Below are positions 25,427 through 33,943 of a DNA stretch of 64,000 nucleotides, piece by piece. Origin of the DNA: an uncultured Phascolarctobacterium sp. (lineage in GTDB: Bacteria; Bacillota; Negativicutes; Acidaminococcales; Acidaminococcaceae); NCBI GenBank assembly GCA_900545535.1, contig UQZN01000012.1, positions 30,244 through 94,243 on the forward strand, given 5' to 3'. The first letter of the stretch is position 1, and each line of letters starts with the position of its first letter. The position numbers were made by a program, and so were the translations under genes. The notes beneath the pieces were generated by a model, which saw only the letters and a program-made list of their open reading frames with translations, was not told where the DNA came from and ran no database searches.

Positions 25427-25472
25427 TGTAAAAAGGAGAAATTTATGTACAGTTCTTCCACAGCCGTCCCAA

Positions 25473-26744
25473 TTAACCGGGGAAGAATGGCCATACCATC
25501 GGAATAACGATGATAGAAACGATAAAGCAGAGAATTACCAGCGGTACGCCTACTTTTACATAGTCCATAAACTTATAGTTACCAGGCCCCAATACCAAAG
25601 TACAGGGCGGAGTACCTACCGGAGTTGCGAAAGCGCAAGAAGCTGCGACACCGATAGCCATCAATACTGCTTTCGGGGAAGCTCCCAGCTGCTGCGAAAT
25701 GGCTACGCCTACCGGAGCCAACAAGGCTGCAGCAGCCGTATTCGACATAAACTGCGTCAACGTACAGGAGATGATAAACAATACTGAAGTCATAATGATC
25801 GGGGTAGGAGAACCGCCCATCAGACTTACTGCCCACTCGGCGATCAATTTACCGGCGCCGGTCTTATCCATTGCCGTAGATACAGGCATCATACCTGCAA
25901 ACAGGAAGATCGTTACCCAGTCGATGGACGCATAAGCCTGCTTTTCAGTCAGGCAGCCCGTCAGCACACAAACCAGGGCGCCGATGATAGCGGCCATTTC
26001 CAAAGTTACGCTCTTCAGATCAAGTGCCATAACGATAACAACTACTGCCAGGATCAAACCGGAAATAACTTGTTTTTTACTGTCATGTACTGTCGCTTCA
26101 ATTTCCTGTTCGATTTCCTGATCTGCGTCCAATTCAGCTTTCGGCAGCAGATACTTGCCGATAAACATCATATAAGCAATAGCCACAATAGTCAGAGGAA
26201 CACCTATCCAGGCAAACTCGAAGAAAGAGAAGGGCGCATACCCAAAAGAAGTCAAAGCGCCGGAAACGATAATGTTAGGCGGAGTACCTACCAAAGTAAT
26301 GATACCGCCAACACCTGCGGCGTAAGCCAACGGCATCAACTGGCGTGAAGCAGGGATCTTTGCCGCAGCACAGATGCCCAGAACAACCGGCATCAGGCAG
26401 GCTGCCGTACCGGTATTAGACAGAACAGAAGATAAACCTGCACCAACGATCATGATACCAAACATCAAACTGTTTTCACTGGTACCTGAAAGTTTAACGA
26501 TAGAGATACCAATCTTCTGGGCCAGTCCAGTATGGAACATAGCCGCACCAACAACGAACATACCAGCAAAAAGCACTACTGTTGAATTAGAAAGTCCCGA
26601 AAAAACCTGTTGAGCCGGGATAAATCCCAAAAGTCCGCAGGCGATAGCGCCGCCCATAGCGGTAATGGCCAGAGGAATAAGTTCAGTAATAAATAATAAG
26701 GCCACTATTGCTAAAACAATTAAACATTTGACTGCTGAAGACAT
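25473..26744 (-). CDS. SLC13/DASS family anion permease
   Basis: A 423-residue sodium-coupled carboxylate (or sulfate) transporter of the divalent anion:Na+ symporter family. Both inverted halves carry the SNT signature with a following TPP loop: LSNTGTAA (about 109-116) with VGTPPN (about 153-158), and MSNTAAAALL (about 321-330) with VGTPPC (about 368-373). About 11 transmembrane segments; charged central loop DADQEIEQEIEATVHDSKK (about 208-226). A dicarboxylate such as succinate or malate is the family expectation. SD GAGGTG precedes the ATG. Leader features include an inverted repeat at 26799 and a five-codon ORF at 26761. Confidence 0.92.
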   Translation of the reverse strand: MSSAVKCLIVLAIVALLFITELIPLAITAMGGAIACGLLGFIPAQQVFSGLSNSTVVLFAGMFVVGAAMFHTGLAQKIGISIVKLSGTSENSLMFGIMIVGAGLSSVLSNTGTAACLMPVVLGICAAAKIPASRQLMPLAYAAGVGGIITLVGTPPNIIVSGALTSFGYAPFSFFEFAWIGVPLTIVAIAYMMFIGKYLLPKAELDADQEIEQEIEATVHDSKKQVISGLILAVVVIVMALDLKSVTLEMAAIIGALVCVLTGCLTEKQAYASIDWVTIFLFAGMMPVSTAMDKTGAGKLIAEWAVSLMGGSPTPIIMTSVLFIISCTLTQFMSNTAAAALLAPVGVAISQQLGASPKAVLMAIGVAASCAFATPVGTPPCTLVLGPGNYKFMDYVKVGVPLVILCFIVSIIVIPMVWPFFPG

Positions 26745-26760
26745 AAACTCACCTCATTTC

Positions 26761-26778
26761 CTAAAATAGTTTATACAT
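26761..26778 (-). CDS. Possible five-codon leader ORF before the DASS gene
   Basis: ATG TAT AAA CTA TTT TAG directly after AAAGGAGG (3-nt spacing). It lies 16 nt before the DASS start. It could be a translational leader or chance; the short SD spacing weakens it. Confidence 0.3.
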   Translation of the reverse strand: MYKLF

Positions 26779-26798
26779 AATCCTCCTTTTTGTTTACT

Positions 26799-26816
26799 TA
26801 ATCACCCTTGTGATTA
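26799..26816. promoter_or_regulatory. Operator-like inverted repeat upstream of the DASS gene
   Basis: TAATCAC-CCTT-GTGATTA: perfect 7-bp arms with a 4-bp centre, lying between the likely promoter and the DASS SD. The shape suits a dimeric HTH repressor or a CRP/FNR-like protein. Confidence 0.55.
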
Positions 26817-26833
26817 CATTTTCATTGTAGAAT

Positions 26834-26861
26834 TTTATAATTACACCGTCTAGTTTAACAA
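26834..26861 (-). promoter_or_regulatory. Likely promoter of the DASS gene
   Basis: -35 TTGTTA (26856-26861), 16-nt spacer, -10 TATAAA (26834-26839) on the minus strand. Confidence 0.5.
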
Positions 26862-27395
26862 TGTATGAAAACAGCGAACATTATTGCTTCTAATAGTTTA
26901 ATTAATTTAAACAATAGTTTAATTTTTTGTTGCTATAGCAACATGGGGTCTAAACTGGCCTGGAGCCAGCTTTTATCGGCATTGTTGCTACTGCATATTT
27001 TAAATATTATAGATATATTTCAGCTTTTATTTTTTGCAATAAATTTCAAAAATACTTGCAATAAAATATTAAAGCACTTCCATCTCTTTTTCAGGCGCAA
27101 CTGCTACATTAATAATGTACGCTCAGCCCTGACTGCCAAAATGCGCTTAGCCTGAGTTGGTTATCAGCCTAGCAACTGCAAAACATTATTCCCAAACATC
27201 TAAATATTTTGAAAAACTGCGATATACAGCGTCTAGGCTACTATACATTCTTCGCAGGAAGTAGTTAAGCCCTGACCTGCTAAAACGGCTTATCAACAAC
27301 TGATTTATACTAAAATGAAACTTTATTTATAACCTCGACCTATGATAAAATTATTTTTATATAACATACTGCTTTAAGCAGCAACGGAGGTGAAC
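26862..27395. other. 534-bp non-coding region with degenerate repeated hairpins
   Basis: AT-rich and without a credible ORF on either strand. Two related stretches, near 27121-27160 and 27265-27300, share AGCCCTGAC..TGC.AAAA..GCTTA and can each fold, which suggests decayed copies of one element. No riboswitch class is recognised although a metal-transport-type gene (CNNM/CorC) follows. Confidence 0.5.
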
Positions 27396-27446
27396 ATGTT
27401 TCCGCAGGGAAACAGATTCTTTGGAATATCTCAGTATAATCTTTAA
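27396..27446 (+). CDS. 16-residue upstream ORF overlapping the CNNM start
   Basis: ATG 5 nt after GGAGG opens MFPQGNRFFGISQYNL and stops at 27446, 26 nt inside the CNNM gene in another frame. It is the best ribosome site in the region; the CNNM frame itself has only a TTG start. Within the ORF a perfect hairpin GTTTCC-GCAG-GGAAAC (27398-27413) stands before the TTG. This suggests leader-peptide coupling or attenuation of the downstream gene. Confidence 0.5.
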   Translation: MFPQGNRFFGISQYNL

Positions 27447-28767
27447 CATCATTATTATTTTATTTTTAGTCGCTCTCAACGGCTTTTTCGTTGCATCAGA
27501 ATTTTCTATAGTTAAAGTGCGTCCTTCGCGCCTTGACACTTTAATAAAAGAAGGCAACAGGCAGGCTGTCCATGCCCGTCAGGTCACCGAACATCTTGAT
27601 GCCTATTTATCAGTGACCCAGCTGGGCATCACCCTTGCTTCCCTGGGCCTTGGCTGGATCGGCGAACCGGCTGTAGCCAAAATGCTGACGCCGTTATTTC
27701 ATTTATTCCATGTACCGGCACAGCTTGAGCATACTATCGCCTTCGTTGTAGGTTTCTCTGTCATTACCGCTCTGCATATCGTACTGGGCGAGCTGGTTCC
27801 AAAATCCTTATCGATCCAGAAAACAGAAAAAGTCGTACTTTTTGTCGCCTGGCCGCTGATCATGTTCAATAAACTGATGTATCCGGCCGTCTGGTTTCTC
27901 AACCATGTTGCCAACTGGACCCTGAGGCGTATGGGTATCCACGCTGCCAGCGAAGCTGAGGAAGCGCATAATGAAGACGAGATCCGCCTTTTGATGGAAC
28001 AAAGCTATAAATACGGTTATATCGACAAAAGCGAGCTGACCTATTTGGACAATGTTTTTGATTTTTCCGAGCGTCACGCCAGTGAGATCATGGTTCCGCG
28101 TACAGATATGATCTGCATGTTTCTGGACGACACCTTTGAGGAAAACATCCAGGTCGCTCTTGGCGAACGCATGACCCGTTACCCGATCTGCGAAGAAGAT
28201 AAAGACCATATCATCGGCTTTCTCCACATCAAAGACCTGCTACGGGCTTTAAACGCCGGTCAGAAACCTGATTTACGCACCCTGGCGCGTGAAGTTCTGG
28301 TCGTGCCTGAATCCATGCCGATCAGTAAGCTGCTACGCCTGCTGCAAAAACAGCGTAAACAACTGGCAATTTTGATCGATGAATACGGCGGTACCGCCGG
28401 TATGGTCACCATCGAAGATATATTAGAAGAAATCGTCGGCGAGATCCAGGATGAATTTGACGAAGAACGCCCGGAAATAGAAGCTGAAGGCGATAAGATC
28501 TATTCCATCGACGGTAAAATGCTGCTGGAAGACGTCAACGACCTGTTTGGTCTGGAATTATCCTCTGAAAGCTGTGACACCATCGGCGGCTGGGTCTATT
28601 CCCAACTGGACTATCCCCCTCAATTAGGCCAGACTGTAAAACTGCCCGCTGCAGAATTTTCAGTCGAAGAACTGGATAATATCCGCATCACCCGGCTAAA
28701 AGTACAGCTTTTGCAAGATCCCGAAGGTATCCATCAAGGTATGCTGGAAGAACATCTTAATAAATAA
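27421..28767 (+). CDS. CNNM/CorC (HlyC/CorC-family) transporter-associated protein
   Basis: A 448-residue membrane protein. DUF21/CNNM transmembrane domain (1-190) with NGFFVASEFSIVKVR (20-34) and GELVPKSLSIQ (about 122-132); a Bateman pair of CBS domains (about 205-335) with IMVPRTDM; CorC_HlyC C-terminal domain (about 350-435). Relatives mediate Mg2+ or Co2+ efflux or control it. The only start in frame after the upstream TGA at 27391 is TTG 27421, weakly preceded by AGGGA. Start choice and expression probably depend on the overlapping upstream ORF. Confidence 0.93.
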   Translation: MEYLSIIFNIIIILFLVALNGFFVASEFSIVKVRPSRLDTLIKEGNRQAVHARQVTEHLDAYLSVTQLGITLASLGLGWIGEPAVAKMLTPLFHLFHVPAQLEHTIAFVVGFSVITALHIVLGELVPKSLSIQKTEKVVLFVAWPLIMFNKLMYPAVWFLNHVANWTLRRMGIHAASEAEEAHNEDEIRLLMEQSYKYGYIDKSELTYLDNVFDFSERHASEIMVPRTDMICMFLDDTFEENIQVALGERMTRYPICEEDKDHIIGFLHIKDLLRALNAGQKPDLRTLAREVLVVPESMPISKLLRLLQKQRKQLAILIDEYGGTAGMVTIEDILEEIVGEIQDEFDEERPEIEAEGDKIYSIDGKMLLEDVNDLFGLELSSESCDTIGGWVYSQLDYPPQLGQTVKLPAAEFSVEELDNIRITRLKVQLLQDPEGIHQGMLEEHLNK

Positions 28768-28798
28768 AAAAACACCGCGAAAATTCGCGGTGTTTTTT
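28767..28798. terminator. Bidirectional terminator between CNNM and CYTH-CHAD genes
   Basis: A 14-bp stem (about 28767-28781 with 28784-28798) with A- and T-runs on both sides, so it serves both convergent genes. Its right arm overlaps the stop codon of the CYTH-CHAD gene. Confidence 0.9.
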
Positions 28799-30311
28799 AT
28801 TTTTTCAAATCTTCCAGAAGCTTACTGTATGCTTTCAAAGCTTTAGCATTCGCTGACTGCAGGGCCTGCAGGCGCCAGCCCAAAAGTAGGCCGCCGTCGC
28901 GATAGAGCGCCCGGCTGTTGTTGCCCTTGACGCAATTCAGCAGACATTTACTGCTGTACACATCGTAAACCAGTATTTGTATCCTCTGATACAGCTCTTT
29001 GATCTCTTTCCAGACTGTTTTACTGAGCCGGTCGATCTTGAGGCTGCGGCGGGCGTAATAAATCACTTCACAAATGCGTAAAATGCTTTGAGCCTGCGCC
29101 TCGTCTATTTTATCGCCTTTAATGTCCAGTTCTTTCAGCATATTATACCAGTCTTCGATCCGGCAGCCTGCCAGCTGCTCAACTTCCACATAATAACTGT
29201 TCTGCCATAACGACTGTTCCGTCCAGGCCAGCAATTTGAAGATACAATGACTGTAAACACCCTGCTGCAGCTGTTTATCAACTTCAGCCAGAATGTTTTC
29301 TATTTCTTCCGTCAGTTTTTCAGCCAGCTGCGGCCGCTGTAAAAAATTGCTGCCCGCTGCTCCCTGCAGCAGCTGCCACTGCTGCAGCAGACGTTTATAC
29401 CGAAACAGAACATTCAGCGTACCGGCAGGTTCAGCCAGCAGCTTCCGCATTTTGTCATACTCGCCTTCAGCCAGCAGCGGCTTGATCAGCGTCAGCAAAG
29501 CCTGCAAATGCCTGAATTGGGGCAGCAGCAGTTTATCAGCCTGCACCAGCATGGTTTTGTCCAGCAGCAGCCTGTTTTGCAGCTTTAAGATCCTGTCGCC
29601 ATAATATTCCAGCAGTTTGCCAAGCTCATCCTGTACCATGCCGCCCCGGTCGATTTTCAGCCGTCCCTTCGGCAGTTCATGCTCTTCACCGTTGCCCAGC
29701 AAATGCAGCCCACGGGCAAACTTGCTGCGCGGCTCGATAAAAACAGGGATCTTCGCCGCCACCTGCGCCGTAAAATCCAAGAGATCAGCTTTTGTCCCCT
29801 CTTTGATCTCCAGTTCTACTTCGTCAATTTTTTCTTTCTGCTTCCCGGCGCTGATCTTGCCCTGATCAATTGCCATTTCCAGAACGGTAGCGGGCGTCAC
29901 CTGCAAGAGTCTGACCTCTCTTTTTACCTCCACGGTAAAAAGCTTCTGCAGTTCTTCTCCTGCCAGCAGCTCTTCCAGATCGGCCTCCAACCCCAGCTCT
30001 GCAAAACCGCTTAGCAGCGGAGCATCTTTTTTGAGAGGGATATTAAACTCGCGGCGGGCCGAAAGGCCTCCGCCCGAGCTTTGTTCTGTTTTGATAGTAG
30101 CTTCGTATTTTTTACCGTTGCGCCTGATGCGATATGCCATACCGGCTTCAGTCAGCTTATAGGACTCCGTATCATAATACGTTGTCAGCAGCTCCTGTTT
30201 AGCCAGGCTGCCTTTGATAGTTTTGGCCGTAATCAGCTCAGAAGCCAGCAGCTTTTTTAAATCTTTACGGGCAATCGTCAGCTTCATTTCCATTTCCACT
30301 GTTTTATCCAT
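28797..30311 (-). CDS. CYTH-CHAD domain protein (inorganic triphosphatase-like)
   Basis: A 504-residue protein. The N-terminal CYTH tunnel domain (1-205) starts with the metal-binding ExExK motif EMEMKL (about 7-12) and holds RIRRNGKKYEATIK, VEVKREVR and DEVELEIKEG; this fold hydrolyses triphosphate in the E. coli YgiF branch. The C-terminal CHAD helical domain (about 220-500) has the conserved His/Lys/Arg positions known to bind polyphosphate. It follows an 85-aa gene by 12 nt; with a VTT protein gene they form one minus-strand operon. Likely polyphosphate-associated. Confidence 0.9.
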   Translation of the reverse strand: MDKTVEMEMKLTIARKDLKKLLASELITAKTIKGSLAKQELLTTYYDTESYKLTEAGMAYRIRRNGKKYEATIKTEQSSGGGLSARREFNIPLKKDAPLLSGFAELGLEADLEELLAGEELQKLFTVEVKREVRLLQVTPATVLEMAIDQGKISAGKQKEKIDEVELEIKEGTKADLLDFTAQVAAKIPVFIEPRSKFARGLHLLGNGEEHELPKGRLKIDRGGMVQDELGKLLEYYGDRILKLQNRLLLDKTMLVQADKLLLPQFRHLQALLTLIKPLLAEGEYDKMRKLLAEPAGTLNVLFRYKRLLQQWQLLQGAAGSNFLQRPQLAEKLTEEIENILAEVDKQLQQGVYSHCIFKLLAWTEQSLWQNSYYVEVEQLAGCRIEDWYNMLKELDIKGDKIDEAQAQSILRICEVIYYARRSLKIDRLSKTVWKEIKELYQRIQILVYDVYSSKCLLNCVKGNNSRALYRDGGLLLGWRLQALQSANAKALKAYSKLLEDLKK

Positions 30312-30323
30312 GTTATCGCCTTC

Positions 30324-30581
30324 CTATTCCGCTATGGAGCCGCGGACTTCTGTAAAAATAACCTGGGGAACGTCCAGATCATAAACCTTGGGAGTAAGCT
30401 CACGCAGATCTTCGATCCGCCAGCCTGCGTTCTGTTCCGCCAGCTTGGCCAAGGCCTCTTCCAGATTATTGGCAGCGACGATCGCCAGCGCGTCCAGATA
30501 AAAATGGCTCTGCACGCAGGGTTCATTGATCATACTGTGACTGTGATAAGTTTTGTTATGACGCCAAACGTAAACCTTCAT
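30324..30581 (-). CDS. Conserved-looking 85-residue protein of unknown function
   Basis: A small soluble protein rich in aromatic and acidic residues (KVYVWRHNKTYHSHS at the start; LEEALAKLAEQNAGWRIEDL in the middle). No motif recognised. SD AAAGGAG overlaps the stop of the upstream VTT gene, and 12 nt separate it from the CYTH-CHAD gene, so it is a real operon member. The HNKTYHSHS histidines and a single Cys could bind metal, but that is a guess. Confidence 0.72.
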   Translation of the reverse strand: MKVYVWRHNKTYHSHSMINEPCVQSHFYLDALAIVAANNLEEALAKLAEQNAGWRIEDLRELTPKVYDLDVPQVIFTEVRGSIAE

Positions 30582-30587
30582 CAGTAT

Positions 30588-31277
30588 CTACTCCTTTAAT
30601 TTTTTATGTTCGCCGCCCCAGGCCCACCACGCCAGCGGCAGGCCAAAAGCTATAACGACTACGGCAGCAGACACATATAAGCCGCTGCCGCCTGAAACAG
30701 CATCAGCCAGCAGATTATAAGCAATCGCTCCCGGCAGCATGCCCAATAAAGTTGCCGCAGCATACAGCTGCAGGTTCATCTTACAGCAGCCGGCAATAAT
30801 GCTCACCGGATCATACGGAAAAATCGGTACTGTGCGCAGCCACAGCATCTTGACAAAGCCGCCGCTGCCGCTCAAATAATTGGTCAGCCTTTCACCCCAA
30901 CAGCCGCCATAACGGTCAAGCAGCCTCCTGCCGCCGCCCAGACTTCCCAAAGCATAGCACAAAAGAGCACTGCTCAGACCGCCGCATAACAAATAAACTA
31001 TACCCAGCATGGGTCCAAATAAGATCCCTGCACTGAGGTTCAAAAAAATACCCGGAAAAAACAGCAGCGGCCGTACCGCATATAACGCTACATAAACCAG
31101 TGGCCCCAGGCTGCCGTACGATGCGACCCAGCGCCGCACATCATCAACTGAAGCAGGATGAAAAATATAGGGCGAACTGTGCAGCTGCCAGATGACCCAG
31201 AGCAGCAGCAGCGCCAAAACTGAAAAACGCAGCATTTCCAGATGCCGCCTGCAACTTCTAAAAAAATTTTCTACCAT
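30588..31277 (-). CDS. TVP38/TMEM64 (VTT/SNARE-associated domain) membrane protein
   Basis: A 229-residue DedA-superfamily protein with about six hydrophobic segments. Signature pieces: FFPGIFLNLSAGILFGP (about 72-88), the GGGRRLLDRYGG loop (about 113-124) and LRTVPIFPYDPVSIIAGCCKM (split: LRTVPIFPYDP at about 147-157). These are the re-entrant helix elements of the VTT fold; relatives flip undecaprenyl phosphate or other phospholipids. Start of a three-gene operon with an 85-aa protein and CYTH-CHAD, so phosphate-containing lipids or polyphosphate could link them. Confidence 0.88.
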   Translation of the reverse strand: MVENFFRSCRRHLEMLRFSVLALLLLWVIWQLHSSPYIFHPASVDDVRRWVASYGSLGPLVYVALYAVRPLLFFPGIFLNLSAGILFGPMLGIVYLLCGGLSSALLCYALGSLGGGRRLLDRYGGCWGERLTNYLSGSGGFVKMLWLRTVPIFPYDPVSIIAGCCKMNLQLYAAATLLGMLPGAIAYNLLADAVSGGSGLYVSAAVVVIAFGLPLAWWAWGGEHKKLKE

Positions 31278-31349
31278 TTATTTACCACCATTCTCTTTTT
31301 ATATGATAGCCTGTTTGAGCTATTTTCGCAAGAAAATGCTGCTAAATAC

Positions 31350-31376
31350 AAAAACAGCCGGCAATACTGCCGGCTG
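31350..31376 (-). terminator. Terminator of the liv operon
   Basis: A 9-bp GC-rich stem (31355-31363 with 31368-31376), followed on the minus strand by TTTTTG. It is 7 nt past the livF stop. Confidence 0.9.
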
Positions 31377-31382
31377 CTGCGT

Positions 31383-32102
31383 TTATTTTTGATTACGTTT
31401 TTTACCAAGATAGGCCGCTTTGATGTCAGGATTTTCCAAAAGCTCCTGACCGGTCCCGCTCATAGTTATTTTACCTGTTTCCAGTACATAAGCCTGATGA
31501 GCGACCTTCAGCGCCATATTGGCATTCTGTTCGATCAGCAGGATCGTCATGCCTCTGCTGTTGATCTCCTGAATGATATTAAAAATATCTTTGATGATCA
31601 GCGGCGCCAATCCCAGGGAAGGCTCGTCCATCATCATCAGCTGCGGCCTCGAAAGCAACGCTCTGCCGACAGCCAGCATCTGCTGCTCGCCGCCGGATAA
31701 GGTGCCGGCCATCTGCCAGCTGCGTTCTTCCAAACGTGGGAACAATTCATATACCCATTTGATGTCTTTGGCTATTTCTTCCTTATCATTGCGCATATAA
31801 GCGCCGATCTGCAGATTTTCCAGCACCGTCAGATTTGGAAAAACCCGGCGGCCTTCAGGAACAAGAGTGATCCCTGTTTTAACGATCTTCTGCGAATTGA
31901 GCCCGGTAATATTCTGCTCGTTATAGCTGATGCTGCCGCTTTTAGGCTTTACCAGCCCGACAATGGTCCGCAGTAAGGTGCTTTTGCCAGCGCCGTTAGC
32001 GCCGATGAGCGTCACGATCTTACCTTCAGGCACTTCCAGGGAAATACCTTTGAGCGCTTCGATGCCGCCGTAAGCTACAAATAGGTCCTGTACTTTAAGC
32101 AT
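31383..32102 (-). CDS. livF: Branched-chain amino acid ABC transporter ATPase LivF
   Basis: A 239-residue ABC ATPase powering uptake of leucine, isoleucine and valine. Walker A GANGAGKST (about 37-45), signature LSGGEQQML (about 136-144), Walker B MMMDEPSLGLAP (about 157-168), H-loop near LLIEQN. The start at 32102 lies in an 8-bp overlap with the end of livG, so the two ATPases are translationally coupled; the frame continues upstream inside livG but without a start signal. Last gene of livJHMGF. Confidence 0.96.
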   Translation of the reverse strand: MLKVQDLFVAYGGIEALKGISLEVPEGKIVTLIGANGAGKSTLLRTIVGLVKPKSGSISYNEQNITGLNSQKIVKTGITLVPEGRRVFPNLTVLENLQIGAYMRNDKEEIAKDIKWVYELFPRLEERSWQMAGTLSGGEQQMLAVGRALLSRPQLMMMDEPSLGLAPLIIKDIFNIIQEINSRGMTILLIEQNANMALKVAHQAYVLETGKITMSGTGQELLENPDIKAAYLGKKRNQK

Positions 32103-32877
32103 CTTCGTCCACCCCCAGATAAGCGTCGATAACGCGCCTGTTATTTTGGATAGCCGCAGGCGTACCTTCAGCAATAGTCATGCCAAAATCCAAAACATAA
32201 ATGCGGTCGGATATTTCCATGACCAGATCCATATGATGCTCGATCATGAAAACCGTCAGATCATATTCATCACGGATCTGACGAATGAATTCCGTCAGTT
32301 CATCAGTTTCCTTAGGATTCATCCCCGCAGCCGGCTCGTCTAAAAGCAGCAGCCGCGGCCCGGTCGCCAAAGCGCGGACGATCTCCAGACGACGCTGCTG
32401 ACCATAAGGAAGGCTGGACGCTTTTTCATCACGCAGCTCCCATAGGTCTACCTTGCGCAGCAGCGCTTCCACCGAGGCTTCCATTTCACGCTGTTCTTTA
32501 TTATACCAGGGCAGATGCAGCGCTGCCGACATGAAATCGGATTTCAGATGTAAATGCTTGGCGATCATAACATTTTCGTAAACCGAAAGATTTTTGAACA
32601 GTCGGATATTCTGAAAGGTACGCGCCACGCCCATTTTGGCGATTTCGCTGGGCCTCTTACCGGTTATTTTCTGCTCTTCACCCTGCGAATCCGTATAGAT
32701 CACATCGCCGCTGGTCGGCGTATAAACACCGGTGATCATATTGAAGGCCGTTGTCTTACCGGCACCGTTAGGCCCGATCAAAGCAACGATCTCATGCTCA
32801 TTGATCTCGATATTGAGCAGATTAACAGCCGTTACGCCGCCAAACTGCATCGTGATATTATCAGTTTTTAAAATCAT
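32095..32877 (-). CDS. livG: Branched-chain amino acid ABC transporter ATPase LivG
   Basis: A 260-residue ABC ATPase, partner of LivF. Walker A GPNGAGKTT (about 36-44), the longer LivG insertion before the signature, signature-equivalent SLPYGQQRRLEI (LivG proteins use YGxQR), Walker B LLLLDEPAAGMNP and the H-loop at FMIEHHMD. Overlaps livM by 4 nt and livF by 8 nt. Confidence 0.96.
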   Translation of the reverse strand: MILKTDNITMQFGGVTAVNLLNIEINEHEIVALIGPNGAGKTTAFNMITGVYTPTSGDVIYTDSQGEEQKITGKRPSEIAKMGVARTFQNIRLFKNLSVYENVMIAKHLHLKSDFMSAALHLPWYNKEQREMEASVEALLRKVDLWELRDEKASSLPYGQQRRLEIVRALATGPRLLLLDEPAAGMNPKETDELTEFIRQIRDEYDLTVFMIEHHMDLVMEISDRIYVLDFGMTIAEGTPAAIQNNRRVIDAYLGVDEDA

Positions 32878-33938
32878 CTGGCCGCTCCTTTCCGCCCAAA
32901 GAAGCTCAATGGATTTTTACAGAAGGCACGAATGTTTTTCCAGGTCAGCTCGCTGGTGCCCATGATGCCGTGCCGCCAGAAAAGAACGCAGGCCATCAGC
33001 AGCGCTGAAAAGATAACCATCCGGAACCCTGGCCTGAACAGCGGGATATCCATACCGAACAGCATCAGCGGTTCGTCAAAGACACGCAGGAATTCCAGCC
33101 CCGCCGTAACGATAACGGCTCCCAGCATACTGCCGGTGATACTGCCCATACCGCCCAGAACGATGATCAAAAGGAAATTATAAGTCAGTGTAAACAGGAA
33201 ATTTTTAGGATCGACAGTACCTAACAGCGCGCCGTACAGGCCCCCGCCCACACCGGCAAAGAAAGCGCTGATCATAAAGGCCAGATTTTTATGCCAGAAC
33301 AGGCTGACACCCATCGCCTCTGCCGCGATCTCATCCTCGCGGATCGCTTTAAAAGCGCGTCCGTAGGAAGAATTGATCAAAAGCGCGATAAAAACAAAAG
33401 TCACTGCCGTCGCTAAAAAGATATAACGCACATCATTCAGCGGCGGGATATCCTTGATCCCCAAAGCGCCGTTGGTAATACTCTGCGCGTTAGTGATCCA
33501 GATACGGATGATCTCGGAGAAGCCCAGCGTCGCTACGGCAAGATAGTCTCCGCGCAGGCGCAGTACCGGCGTCCCGATCAAAAAAGCCACCAATGCCGCC
33601 AAAAGTCCGCCGGCGATCAACGCCAGCCACAAGGGCATTTGGATATCAGCGATCATGGGATTCATCGGCGCCGCATAAAAAACATTAGGACGCAGCTCGA
33701 CAGGTACGGTAAAAATACCCACTACATAAGCCCCGATAGCCATAAATCCGGCCTGTCCCAGAGAAAACTGCCCGACAAAACCGTTGGTCAGATTCATGGA
33801 TAAGCCGATGATCGCATAAACCAGGCACAAATTGACGATCCTGCGGATATAAGAATCCATCTCCGTCTGGACGAAGCAGGCGACGCCAAAAAGTGCGGCA
33901 ACAGCGATCAAAGTAAGGAAAATATCTTTCTTTTTCAT
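32874..33938 (-). CDS. livM: Branched-chain amino acid ABC transporter permease LivM
   Basis: A 354-residue permease with about nine or ten transmembrane helices. LivM marks: GYVxPSLGQ-equivalent NGFVGQFSLGQAGFMAIGAY (split as NGFVGQFSLGQ and AGFMAIGAY), GDYLAVATLGFSEI (about 132-145) and GALLGTVDPKNF. The ATG at 33938 is 8 nt after AAGGTG; a GTG at 33947 would overlap livH by 4 nt and is less likely. Forms the channel with LivH. Confidence 0.95.
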   Translation of the reverse strand: MKKKDIFLTLIAVAALFGVACFVQTEMDSYIRRIVNLCLVYAIIGLSMNLTNGFVGQFSLGQAGFMAIGAYVVGIFTVPVELRPNVFYAAPMNPMIADIQMPLWLALIAGGLLAALVAFLIGTPVLRLRGDYLAVATLGFSEIIRIWITNAQSITNGALGIKDIPPLNDVRYIFLATAVTFVFIALLINSSYGRAFKAIREDEIAAEAMGVSLFWHKNLAFMISAFFAGVGGGLYGALLGTVDPKNFLFTLTYNFLLIIVLGGMGSITGSMLGAVIVTAGLEFLRVFDEPLMLFGMDIPLFRPGFRMVIFSALLMACVLFWRHGIMGTSELTWKNIRAFCKNPLSFFGRKGAAR

Positions 33939-33943
33939 CTTCG

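Noticed and set aside
25272..25787. 171-codon open frame on the plus strand
   Set aside because: Runs over the tiny ORF, the intergenic hairpin and antisense of the DASS gene; no SD and unstructured composition.
26862..27395. yybP-ykoY or M-box metal riboswitch before the CNNM gene
   Set aside because: The conserved core sequences of these classes are not visible; only a small hairpin and an upstream ORF are.
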